DNA from: Flavobacteriia bacterium
GTDB lineage: Bacteria; Bacteroidota; Bacteroidia; Flavobacteriales; Schleiferiaceae
Assembly (NCBI GenBank): GCA_949516455.1
Contig: CATILC010000181.1
Coordinates: 1-13,753, forward strand
Direction: 5' to 3'
Length of the DNA: 13,753 bases
The notes under the pieces are model-generated. The model worked only from the letters and a program-made list of their open reading frames with translations, was not told where the DNA came from and ran no database searches. The translations under genes and the position numbers were made by a program. Positions 1 to 7,366 of the stretch are shown piece after piece; the stretch's first letter is position 1; each line of letters opens with the position of its first letter.

Positions 1-681
1 ATGAACCTCGATGTCGCTCAGGTCGGAAGCATGGCCGAAAGGGTATTTGGCGGATTGGGCAGCATGGTCATCGCCTTGTTTTCCATCCTCTTCATTTCCT
101 TTTTCTTCATCAAAGAGGAGGGTCTTTCCCAGAGGATGCTTTACGGTCTGGTCCTGAAAGAGCAACATGAGAAACTGGACCGCATCCTGCCGAAGATCAA
201 AGAATTGCTGACGCGCTATTGCATTGGCATCCTCCTGCAGATCACCCTGATCACCACCCTTATCAGCCTGGGGCTCTGGCTCGCAGGCATCGAGAAGATC
301 CTGTTCATAGCACTCTTTGCCGGTTTGATCAATGTGATCCCCTATGTCGGGCCGCTGATCGGCGCCTTCGTGGGCCTGATCCTTGTAGCCGCTCAAAACC
401 TCCATCTGCCCTTCGATGAGCTCGGGCTGCTCATTGGCCTATCGGCAATGGTCTTTATGGCCACTCAGATGATCGACAATTTCATCCTGCAACCGCTGAT
501 CTACAGCAATTCGGTCAAGGCGCATCCACTCGAGATCTTCCTGGTGATCACCGCTTCAGGCACCCTGGCCGGTGTTGGTGGGATGATCCTTGCCGTGCCC
601 ATCTATTCCATCTTTCGGATCGCAGCCAAGGAATTTCTCTACGAATTCCAGATCATAAGGAAACTCACACGGGATGTCTGA
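1..681 (+). CDS. AI-2E family transporter (PerM-like permease), C-terminal part
   Basis: This is the C-terminal 226 residues of a polytopic inner-membrane protein of the AI-2E transporter/PerM family. Members are usually about 340-370 residues, so roughly the first third lies upstream of the window, and the ATG at base 1 is probably internal. Visible hydrophobic segments lie near residues 19-39, 75-97, 98-130, 142-160 and 178-205. The family-typical stretch LINVIPYVGPLIGA sits near residues 110-123, and DNFILQPLIYSNSVKAHPLE near 159-178. Family members are proposed to export small molecules or act as ion antiporters, and the substrate cannot be told from sequence. The stop codon overlaps the start of the downstream methyltransferase gene by 8 bases, which suggests co-transcription and translational coupling. 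The family call is firm; the function is open. Confidence 0.9.
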   Translation: MNLDVAQVGSMAERVFGGLGSMVIALFSILFISFFFIKEEGLSQRMLYGLVLKEQHEKLDRILPKIKELLTRYCIGILLQITLITTLISLGLWLAGIEKILFIALFAGLINVIPYVGPLIGAFVGLILVAAQNLHLPFDELGLLIGLSAMVFMATQMIDNFILQPLIYSNSVKAHPLEIFLVITASGTLAGVGGMILAVPIYSIFRIAAKEFLYEFQIIRKLTRDV

Positions 682-1849
682 CCCGATCGGGAAGGAAGAC
701 CTGAAGGCATTTCTCGAATTTCGATCGGAGCACAAAGGACGAGCTGACACTGAATTGGTGCTCAAACACGCCACCAACGCGCAGAAAAAAGCTTGGGTCC
801 ATGCATTGATCAGCGAGCAAAAACTGCTAAGTAAGCTTCCAAACAGCTGGTTCGAGAAGGGCTTTTTTTGCCCGAACACCAAGGCCGCCGAGCAATGCAG
901 TTCATGGGCGACCGCCCAATGGAAGGCGCAGCTGGCAGAGGGCTACTCCCTTGTCCACGACCTGACCGGTGGATTGGGGATCGACAGTCTGGCCTTTTCA
1001 CAGCAGGTGCAAAAGGTGCGCTATCGCGAGCCAAATGCCGAACTCTGCTTCATGGTGGAGCGGAATTACCGACGTCTGGGTAAAAGCCAGATCAAATGTG
1101 CGAATGAAGCCGCTGAATCCTTCCTGGAAAGGGCGTACAATGACGGAGAACTGGTCTATCTCGATCCCGACCGAAGAATGGGTGAAGGCGGGCAGCGATC
1201 TTCTTTGCGCCGCATGCAGCCCGACTGGACATTCATCGAGCAGCTCATGGACAAAGGCTGGCCACTGCTTCTCAAACTATCTCCCTTGCAGGACCTGACC
1301 GATCTGATCCAACGCACATCGGGCGCGCGAACGATCTGTGTTCTCGAGTCGAAAGGCGAATGCAAAGAAGTGCTGCTCTTTTGTCAAGGCGCAGGAGCAG
1401 AGGCAGAGAATATATCCATTGTCCTGGCAGATGTGCAGGAGAAATGGAGCACCCAGGAACTGCAGGCCGATGATTTGAACTCCAGTTGTTCCAAATACGG
1501 CTGGAGCGACTCAGGATTTCTGCTGGACCCCTGCCCTGCCTTCAGAAAAGCCGGAGCATGGAGATTTCTTGAAGAGAGGTTCTCACTCCGCAAGATCGCA
1601 GCACAGACCCACCTTTTCCACAGCGAATGTGCCGTACCGGGCTTTCCCGGACGCCAGTTTGGCATCCGATCGGTTCTGAAAAAAAATGAGCTGCCCGAGG
1701 CCGCTTCCGTGATCAGCAGAAATCACTTTGAAAGTGCGGCACAGCTTCGAAAAAAGTGGAAACTCAAGGAAAGTGAGGAGGTGTTCTTGCTGGCTTTTCG
1801 GGATGAAGGTGGGAAAGCACGGCTTCTACTCACCCAAAGGCAGTTCTGA
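674..1849 (+). CDS. Class I SAM-dependent methyltransferase with PG_1098/THUMP-like C-terminal domain
   Basis: The 391-residue cytoplasmic protein has a Rossmann methyltransferase core. Motif I is DLTGGLGID (residues 96-104), a SAM-binding glycine-rich loop. A DPDRR motif follows at 164-168 after a hydrophobic strand, at the place where related proteins carry DPARR, and KLSP lies at 201-204. The region FLLDPCPAFRKAGAW (282-296) fits the PG_1098 ferredoxin-like domain, and the last 40 or so residues (NHFESAAQLRKKW onward) fit a THUMP-like domain. Such domains suggest an RNA substrate, but to my knowledge no substrate is established for this Bacteroidota family, so 'RNA methyltransferase' is inference. 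The ATG at 674 overlaps the permease gene by 8 bases and leaves a full-length protein. A 58-base gap separates its stop from the next gene. Confidence 0.87.
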   Translation: MSDPIGKEDLKAFLEFRSEHKGRADTELVLKHATNAQKKAWVHALISEQKLLSKLPNSWFEKGFFCPNTKAAEQCSSWATAQWKAQLAEGYSLVHDLTGGLGIDSLAFSQQVQKVRYREPNAELCFMVERNYRRLGKSQIKCANEAAESFLERAYNDGELVYLDPDRRMGEGGQRSSLRRMQPDWTFIEQLMDKGWPLLLKLSPLQDLTDLIQRTSGARTICVLESKGECKEVLLFCQGAGAEAENISIVLADVQEKWSTQELQADDLNSSCSKYGWSDSGFLLDPCPAFRKAGAWRFLEERFSLRKIAAQTHLFHSECAVPGFPGRQFGIRSVLKKNELPEAASVISRNHFESAAQLRKKWKLKESEEVFLLAFRDEGGKARLLLTQRQF

Positions 1850-1893
1850 ACAATCGGCCCCTACTTTCCGTCCAAGAACCCACAGTGGCTGCC

Positions 1894-1901
1894 TATTTTT
1901 G
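1894..1901 (+). promoter_or_regulatory. Candidate Bacteroidota -7 promoter element (TATTTTTG)
   Basis: TATTTTTG fits the Bacteroidota sigma-A -7 consensus TAnnTTTG and lies in the 58-base gap before the secreted-protein gene. Only six bases separate it from the ATG at 1908, so a transcript from it would begin at or within a few bases of the start codon. I find no TTG at the expected -33 distance (around 1870-1876), so this is a weak candidate. The rest of the gap (1850-1893) holds nothing I can name. Confidence 0.35.
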
Positions 1902-1907
1902 AAAGAG

Positions 1908-4900
1908 ATGCTTCGCTCCTTCCTCATTTTGTGCCTTTTGAGCACCCAAAGCCTTGCCGTTTTCGGCCAAGGGCTCTTTGAAGCCAATGAAGGACAGTGG
2001 ACCGAAAATTTTGCATTTCGCCTGCGCCTGAATTTCGGGGCTGTTTTTTTTGACGAAAGCGGCTTTCTCTTTCACCTGCAGGACCGCCCGCATGCTCATG
2101 GGCACGAGGAAATGGGAACTGAAGCCCCACATGCCGCCTTCCGCCTGCACTTTCAAAATGCAGCTTCGATCAGATGGAGCGGCGAGGAAGCCGTTTCTAC
2201 AGCCTACAACTACTTTCTCGGAAAAGACCCGAAGCGATGGAAGAGCGGACTCCACCCCCATCGCATACTGCAATCCAATGAATTCCTGCCGGGGATCCGC
2301 ATGCGTCTGAGTGCGGCCGGCGATGGGCTGAAGTACGACTTCCTTTTGGCCGCCGGAGCGGAGCCAACTGAGTTGAAATATCATTTTGAGGGCGTTGAAT
2401 CCGTGCGCATCCGAAAAGGACGACTGCAGATCGAGACGGGCGTTGGGCAGGTCGATGAATACATTCCTGAATGCTATCAATGGCTTGAGGGTCAGAAAGC
2501 AGCCGTCGACTGCCGCTACCTGCTTCATGCGGATGGATCCATCGGATTCGAATTGGGCAACTACCGATCAGATCTCCCGCTGGTGATCGACCCTGTATTG
2601 GTTTTCAGCAGCTTCTCGGGCTCCTCAGCCGACAACTGGGGATTCACGGCCACCTACGATGAGCTGGGCCATGCCTATGGCGGAGGGATCGCTTTTGGTG
2701 CAGGCTATCCCACCGCACTGGGGGTTTTTCAATCTGGTTTTGGCGGCGGTGTCATCGATATCGCGATCACCAAATTCAGCCCCAATGGAGATCAGGCGCT
2801 TTACGCCACCTACATCGGAGGTTCGGGCAATGAGCAACCGCACAGTTTGGTCGTGGACCAGCAGGGCGATCTGGTGGTCTTGGGCATCACCGGATCCAAC
2901 GATTTTCCTGTGGATCCGCAGGGCTACCAGACCGGCTTTCAGGGAGGCTCCCCGATCATCACAGGTTCCAACTACACCTTTTCCATCGGAACCGATCTGG
3001 TACTGGCCAAGTTGAACGAGGACGGCACGCAGCTGCTGGGCGGTACCTATTTTGGCGGGAGCCTGAACGATGGGGTGAACGACCAATTCTCCGTGAATTA
3101 TGCCGATGAATTCCGTGGAGAAGTTCAGATAGACCAGCAGAACCACATCTATCTCGCTTCTGTGACCCAATCGGCGGATGTGCCACTCACGGGTGCGTCA
3201 CAAAGCTCGATGGGCGGATGGCAGGATGCCTTGATCGCCTCTTTCTCTTCGGATCTGCAGAGCCTTCGCTGGGGCACCTATTACGGAGGAAACATGGCCG
3301 ACAATGCCAATGCACTCGACATCACCCAAGATGGAAGACTTTATGCTGTTGGGGGTACAAGAAGTACCAACCTCAATGTGAGTCCCAATGCTCTGGGGCC
3401 GAGCCTTTCGGGCAATTCAGACGGATTCGTCCTTCAACTCAACGCGTCCAGTGGGGCCCACCTCGGCGCCAGCTTCATCGGCAGTCCTTCGGTGGATCAG
3501 TTGTATTTCGTGGAAACCGATCGCTACGGCTCGGTCTACCTTCTCGGACAGAGTTTCGGAAATATGCCGGTGAGCCCGGGTGTTTTCAGCAGCGGGGCCG
3601 GGGGGCAGTTCCTGCAGAAGATCAATGGCTCGATGGACCAACTGCTTTGGAGCACGGTCATCGGAAACGGAAATCAACCCAATATGTCCCCTTCGGCCTT
3701 CATGGTGGACGACTGTCTGAACATCTATTTGAGCGGTTGGGGCGGTGCGACCAATACCGCGAACCTCGGAGACATGAACAATATGCCCATCAGCCCTGAT
3801 GCCTTTCAGGACAGCACAGACGGCAGCGATTTCTACTTCATGGTGCTCGAAGAGAATGCAAGAGCCCTCCAGTTCGCTACCTATTTCGGCGGGACGGCCA
3901 ATGAGCACGTGGATGCGGGCACCAGCAGATTCAGTCCGGACGGAACGATCTATCAGGCCGTATGTGCCGGATGCGCCGGACAAACATTTCCGACCACAGC
4001 CGGGGTCTACCAGCCCAACAATCAGAGCCAAAACTGTAATCTGGGGCTGATCAAGATCGACTTTGAAAGCAGCGTGCGCTCTGATGCACTGCTCGATCCC
4101 ACCTTCCTTCCCGATACGGTCTGCGACACCATCCGCATCAAATTCCAGAACAACAGCAGCAATGCCAATCGCTACTTCTGGGACTTTGGGAACGGCCAAA
4201 CATCGACCGATTCAGATCCCGTCGTTCGTCTGCACAGCTTGGGCACCTATAACATCATGCTCGTGGCCTTTGACACGCTCTGCAACAGCAGCGACACGGC
4301 CTATCTGCAGATCGACCACACCCAAGGCAGCTCTACCCGAGCTGATTTCAGCTTTCAAGCGGTAAGCTGCAACCCGGACCGTCCGGTGCGTTTTACCAAC
4401 AGCAGCAGACGGGCTCAGCAATTCGAATGGGACTTCGGCGATGGCGCACTCTCTTCCGATGCCGACCCTCAGCACATCTTCACGAATTTTGGTTCATATA
4501 CGGTGCGCATGATCGCCTCTGACACCCTCTGCGGCACTTCAGACACGGCCGAGTACAGCATTGATTTCCTGCCCGTTTCCCTTTCGCCCAGTATATCGGT
4601 CCAGCCGCCCGAATGCGGAACAACAAAGACCCGTCTGCAGATCGCTGGCGCTTCAGACAGCCTTCAGGTGGACTGGGTGATACCGGGATTGGACAGCGTG
4701 AGTGGTAGCTCCGAATGGAACTACGCCTTTCCCTACCCGGGAAGCTATCTCATCCGCACACGCATTCTCGACACCGTATGTGGCGATTTCGTGATCTACG
4801 ACACACTGATCGAGGTGGACGATCAGATCGAACGGCTCTTTGTACCCAATGTATTCACTCCCAATGGCGACGGAAAGAACGAGCGCTTCGAACTCTACGG

Positions 4901-5093
4901 AGATGAGTGCTTCGATGAAGGCCACCTGCTGATCTTCAACCGCTGGGGCGGAAAAGTCTTTGAAACCCGACGTCCACTTGAAGAATTTTGGGATGGAAGC
5001 GAAGAGGACGCCTCTGTGAAAAGCGGCGTCTATCAGTGGCTGTTGATCAACCGGGAAGAAAAGATCTACGGCTTTGTGACGGTGCTCTACTGA
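1908..5093 (+). CDS. Secreted SBBP β-propeller/PKD protein with T9SS type B sorting domain
   Basis: The 1061-residue protein is probably exported by Sec and then secreted or surface-anchored by the type IX system. The ATG at 1908 is chosen because it gives a clean signal peptide (MLRSFLILCLLSTQSLAVFG). The reading frame is open further upstream, but that extension would lie inside the methyltransferase gene. Residues about 22-230 match the DUF7948-type N-terminal domain (NEGQW at 27-31, then NYFLGKDPKRWKS and an LKYDFLLAAGAEP stretch). Seven blades follow (231-719), then three PKD-like modules (about 733-970), two of them with WDFGxG (W758, W841). The gliding-motility/CHU_C domain starts with VPNVFTPNGDG at 979 and continues with IFNRWGGKVFE. 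The combined architecture suggests adhesion or a structural surface role; no catalytic motif is seen. The 3' end overlaps that of hisS by 7 bases. Confidence 0.92.
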   Translation: MLRSFLILCLLSTQSLAVFGQGLFEANEGQWTENFAFRLRLNFGAVFFDESGFLFHLQDRPHAHGHEEMGTEAPHAAFRLHFQNAASIRWSGEEAVSTAYNYFLGKDPKRWKSGLHPHRILQSNEFLPGIRMRLSAAGDGLKYDFLLAAGAEPTELKYHFEGVESVRIRKGRLQIETGVGQVDEYIPECYQWLEGQKAAVDCRYLLHADGSIGFELGNYRSDLPLVIDPVLVFSSFSGSSADNWGFTATYDELGHAYGGGIAFGAGYPTALGVFQSGFGGGVIDIAITKFSPNGDQALYATYIGGSGNEQPHSLVVDQQGDLVVLGITGSNDFPVDPQGYQTGFQGGSPIITGSNYTFSIGTDLVLAKLNEDGTQLLGGTYFGGSLNDGVNDQFSVNYADEFRGEVQIDQQNHIYLASVTQSADVPLTGASQSSMGGWQDALIASFSSDLQSLRWGTYYGGNMADNANALDITQDGRLYAVGGTRSTNLNVSPNALGPSLSGNSDGFVLQLNASSGAHLGASFIGSPSVDQLYFVETDRYGSVYLLGQSFGNMPVSPGVFSSGAGGQFLQKINGSMDQLLWSTVIGNGNQPNMSPSAFMVDDCLNIYLSGWGGATNTANLGDMNNMPISPDAFQDSTDGSDFYFMVLEENARALQFATYFGGTANEHVDAGTSRFSPDGTIYQAVCAGCAGQTFPTTAGVYQPNNQSQNCNLGLIKIDFESSVRSDALLDPTFLPDTVCDTIRIKFQNNSSNANRYFWDFGNGQTSTDSDPVVRLHSLGTYNIMLVAFDTLCNSSDTAYLQIDHTQGSSTRADFSFQAVSCNPDRPVRFTNSSRRAQQFEWDFGDGALSSDADPQHIFTNFGSYTVRMIASDTLCGTSDTAEYSIDFLPVSLSPSISVQPPECGTTKTRLQIAGASDSLQVDWVIPGLDSVSGSSEWNYAFPYPGSYLIRTRILDTVCGDFVIYDTLIEVDDQIERLFVPNVFTPNGDGKNERFELYGDECFDEGHLLIFNRWGGKVFETRRPLEEFWDGSEEDASVKSGVYQWLLINREEKIYGFVTVLY
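2598..4064 (+). repeat. Seven SBBP-type β-propeller blades (protein-level repeat)
   Basis: Seven degenerate units of about 61-79 residues begin at protein residues near 231, 299, 378, 454, 520, 581 and 656 and end near 719. Most open with a [YFW]xTY(I/F/Y)GG-like strand: YATYIGG, GGTYFGG, RWGTYYGG, GASFIGS, WSTVIGN and FATYFGG. Each then carries a short D/G-rich turn and a hydrophobic IYL or VYL strand. Seven units match the seven-bladed fold named by the SBBP family. Blade 7 has a CAGC motif, and blades 6 and 7 carry further single cysteines. The units are similar at the protein level only; I see no long identical DNA repeats. Confidence 0.75.
4113..4830 (+). repeat. Three tandem PKD-like modules, each with a spaced cysteine pair
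   Basis: Three Ig-like PKD modules repeat with a period of 82-83 residues. The aligned tryptophans are W758, W841 and W923. Modules 1 and 2 read FWDFGNGQ and EWDFGDGA; module 3 has lost the DFGxG part (DWVIPG). Each module has a first cysteine (C739, C821, C903) and a second one in a DT(L/V)C motif (C792, C875, C958), spaced 53, 54 and 55 residues apart. A disulfide within each module is plausible in the exported protein but is inference. Confidence 0.7.
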
Positions 5094-6457
5094 GTTCCGG
5101 CAGGCGGCAGCATTTCCCGCAAGCGATCGATCCACTCGGATCCGGTGGCTTCGGTCTGCACCCCTTCCTGCAGGTCCTTGATCAGCACCTTGTCTGCATC
5201 CCGCTCCTGCTCTCCCCGCAGAATGAAAAAGCGAATGCCGCTTCTGCTGGCAAAGGCCATCTGCTTTTTCAGTCGGGCAGCCGTGGGATAGAGCTCAGCC
5301 ACCCACCCCTCTTCTCTGAGTTGCTGTGCCATGGAAAAGTGATCGGCCTGCGTGGATGCGCCCATGTGCGCAATGAGCAAATGCGTCTGCGAACCCTTCA
5401 CCGCCTCAGTAAGCCCCAACTCCTCCATTGCCAGTTGTATGCGGTCCAGCCCGAAAGAGATGCCGATGCCGGGCGTATCCTTCAGTCCAAAGACCGAGGT
5501 CAGGTCATCGTATCGGCCTCCGCCCCCTAAACTGCCGATCTTCGCCCCCGTCGAGCGGATCTCAAAGATGCAGCCCGTATAGTAGTCCAGGCCTCGGGCC
5601 AGTGTCAGATCGAGCTTCAGGCTTAGATGATCCAATGGACGTGCGGAAAGGAGCTCCGACAGGGAAGTCAGTTCCTCCAAAGCCTGATCGGCCACAGGAC
5701 CCAGCCATTGCGCCAGCTGCGCCAGTCCATCCTCGTCCAAATGCAATTCCGATGTGAAGAGCGAAGCCCATTGGTCGTCCACAACAATGCCCATGGCCTC
5801 CCATTCAGAGCGCACCCCTGCCCAACCGATCTTGTCGAGCTTGTCGAGGGCTACGGTAAAGGGAATGAACCGATCGGCCGCTCCGACCTTCTCTGCAATG
5901 GCGAGCAGCAGCTTTCTGTGGTTGAGCGCGAGCTGAGCTGGCAGATCCAATGAGTGAAAGACGTCGTTGTAGATGTGCATCATCTCGGCCTCCTGAACGA
6001 TGCCCGAGATGCCGACCACATCGGCATCGCATTGAGTGAATTCCCTGTAGCGTCCCTTCTGCGGACGATCGCCCCGCCAGACATTCTGTATCTGATAGCG
6101 CTTGAAGGGAAAAGCCAGATCATTGCGGTGATCCACGACAAATCGGGCAAAGGGTACCGTCAGGTCGTAACGCAGGGCTTCTTCCACCCCAGCCTGCATC
6201 TCAGAGGCCGTCTTCCCTTCAAATTTCTTCAGTTTCTCTCCTCGTGGAAGAACCTTGAACATCAGCCGGTCGCCTTCCTCACCGTATTTGCCAGACAGGC
6301 TCTTGTTGAGTTCGATCGCGGGGGTTTCAATGCGTACGAAGGCATAGCACTGAAAGACCGATTCCACGATCTGCATGATGTGCGTACGCACCCGCATGGG
6401 TCCGGGCAGAATGTCGCGTGTTCCCTTAGGCAGCATAGGGCGGTAATTGAATGCCAA
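5087..6457 (-). CDS. hisS: Histidine-tRNA ligase (HisRS)
   Basis: The class II synthetase charges tRNA-His using ATP and histidine. With the TTG at 6457 it is 456 residues, a usual length. Motif 2 appears as VWRGDRPQKGRYREF (126-140). The HisA signature LARGLDYYTG (286-295) and GGGGRYDDL (311-319) follow, with motif 3 as GIGISFGLDR (330-339). An α/β anticodon-binding domain begins near residue 358. The start is uncertain. The upstream frame is closed by the TGA of the J-protein gene, leaving only TTG 6457 or ATG 6436. TTG gives YRPMLPKGTRD, resembling KPSIPKGTRD starts remembered from Bacteroidota HisRS; ATG gives a very short MLPKGTRD start (449 residues). A TACATTTG promoter-like match overlaps the TTG and argues the other way. 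It follows the J-protein gene by 9 bases in the same frame. Confidence 0.96.
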   Translation of the reverse strand: MAFNYRPMLPKGTRDILPGPMRVRTHIMQIVESVFQCYAFVRIETPAIELNKSLSGKYGEEGDRLMFKVLPRGEKLKKFEGKTASEMQAGVEEALRYDLTVPFARFVVDHRNDLAFPFKRYQIQNVWRGDRPQKGRYREFTQCDADVVGISGIVQEAEMMHIYNDVFHSLDLPAQLALNHRKLLLAIAEKVGAADRFIPFTVALDKLDKIGWAGVRSEWEAMGIVVDDQWASLFTSELHLDEDGLAQLAQWLGPVADQALEELTSLSELLSARPLDHLSLKLDLTLARGLDYYTGCIFEIRSTGAKIGSLGGGGRYDDLTSVFGLKDTPGIGISFGLDRIQLAMEELGLTEAVKGSQTHLLIAHMGASTQADHFSMAQQLREEGWVAELYPTAARLKKQMAFASRSGIRFFILRGEQERDADKVLIKDLQEGVQTEATGSEWIDRLREMLPPAGTQ

Positions 6458-6462
6458 ATGTA
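6455..6462 (-). promoter_or_regulatory. Candidate -7 promoter element (TACATTTG) at the hisS start
   Basis: Read on the minus strand, this is TACATTTG, a full match to TAnnTTTG, lying in the short gap between the J-protein stop and hisS. Its last three bases are the putative TTG start codon of hisS. If active, it would start RNA near 6448-6451, and only the ATG at 6436 could then serve. I see no TTG at the expected -33 distance, so it may be a chance match. Confidence 0.3.
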
Positions 6463-6466
6463 GCCA

Positions 6467-7366
6467 TCAACGGGCAGTGCATTGCTCGAGCAGCTGCGAT
6501 CCGATCAGGCGTTTGAAGGTTCCTCTGTTGTTCTCGATGTTGTCCAGCCAGGAGGTCTCTGCGAAATGAATATCCGCCCAACCCCCCACGCCTCTCTCCT
6601 GATAAATGCGCCAAACCAGGCAGTCGGATGCCAAAGGGGGCAGCATTTCTTCTTGCTGCAGTCGGTCGATCTCATCAGCTGTTTGTGCCGCATAGGTCAT
6701 CAGCGTCTGGGCAGAAGGCCGATCGAATAAGACAAAGTGCTTTTCCGGATCGGATCGTTTGTACACCAGAGAAAACTGGTTTTCTGCCCGCAATGGAAGG
6801 CCGCTGGAAGCCACCATGCGGTCACCGACCTTGCGCAAACGCACTTCACCCCAGTAGCTGGTGCCGTCCACCTGATATCGGTAATTGCCCTCCCGATAGG
6901 TGATGATGGACAGGGTACACAGCGTGGTGTCCGGGTCCTGCACCACCGCTCGATGCACATACCATTCACGCACCTTCGGTGCGGCCAGATTGATCCCGGC
7001 CAGGAGCAGGATCGCCGTGCCGAAGACAAGGATCTCCCGGGCCTGCTTCCTCTTCGCGCGTTCGTCCATACGCTCTTTCTTGCGCAGATATTCTGCACGC
7101 TGCCGCCGTTTGCGCTCTGCTTCTGCCTTTGCCTGTCGGGCACTATCGTTCTCAACCCGCTGGGAGGAGGCTGCGAATGTCCCTGAGGAGATCTGCTCAT
7201 AAGCCGACTGAATCTCTTGAAACACCCGGGCAGAATCGACCGAAGGATTCACATCGGGATGATGTTTTTTGGCCAGTTTTCTGTACGCCCTGCGCACCTC
7301 ATCCATGGAAGCATTCACCGTAAGACCGAGAACAGCGTAGCAGGCGGATCGGGATTTATTCTTCAT
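6467..7366 (-). CDS. Membrane-anchored J-domain (DnaJ-like) protein
   Basis: The start is placed at the ATG at 7366, which gives 299 residues beginning MKNKSRSACYAVLGL. The frame is open further upstream, but that extension would sit deep inside tamB and precede the J domain. An N-terminal J domain spans about residues 8-62, with the Hsp70-stimulating HPD tripeptide at 36-38. A highly basic, charged, probably helical linker runs from about 77 to 110, followed by one transmembrane segment (ILVFGTAILLLAGINLAAP, about 112-130). By the positive-inside rule the J domain should be cytoplasmic and the C-terminal 170 residues periplasmic. That C-terminal part has no domain I can name. There is no Gly/Phe region or zinc-finger CxxCxGxG, so it is not a canonical DnaJ. 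The gene overlaps the tamB 3' end by 11 bases, implying coupling. It probably recruits DnaK to a membrane site; the client is unknown. Confidence 0.82.
   Translation of the reverse strand: MKNKSRSACYAVLGLTVNASMDEVRRAYRKLAKKHHPDVNPSVDSARVFQEIQSAYEQISSGTFAASSQRVENDSARQAKAEAERKRRQRAEYLRKKERMDERAKRKQAREILVFGTAILLLAGINLAAPKVREWYVHRAVVQDPDTTLCTLSIITYREGNYRYQVDGTSYWGEVRLRKVGDRMVASSGLPLRAENQFSLVYKRSDPEKHFVLFDRPSAQTLMTYAAQTADEIDRLQQEEMLPPLASDCLVWRIYQERGVGGWADIHFAETSWLDNIENNRGTFKRLIGSQLLEQCTAR

Noticed and set aside
1850..1901. Possible terminator before the run of T at 1896-1900
   Set aside because: Only a three-base-pair stem (CAG/CTG) precedes the T run, too weak for an intrinsic terminator.
1728..1907. 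Possible longer N-terminus for the secreted protein, starting inside the methyltransferase gene
   Set aside because: The extension overlaps conserved methyltransferase codons and would bury the clear signal peptide that begins at 1908.
3417..4199. 260-codon open stretch antisense to the secreted-protein gene
   Set aside because: It has no recognisable motif and lies opposite clear propeller blades; best explained by codon bias.
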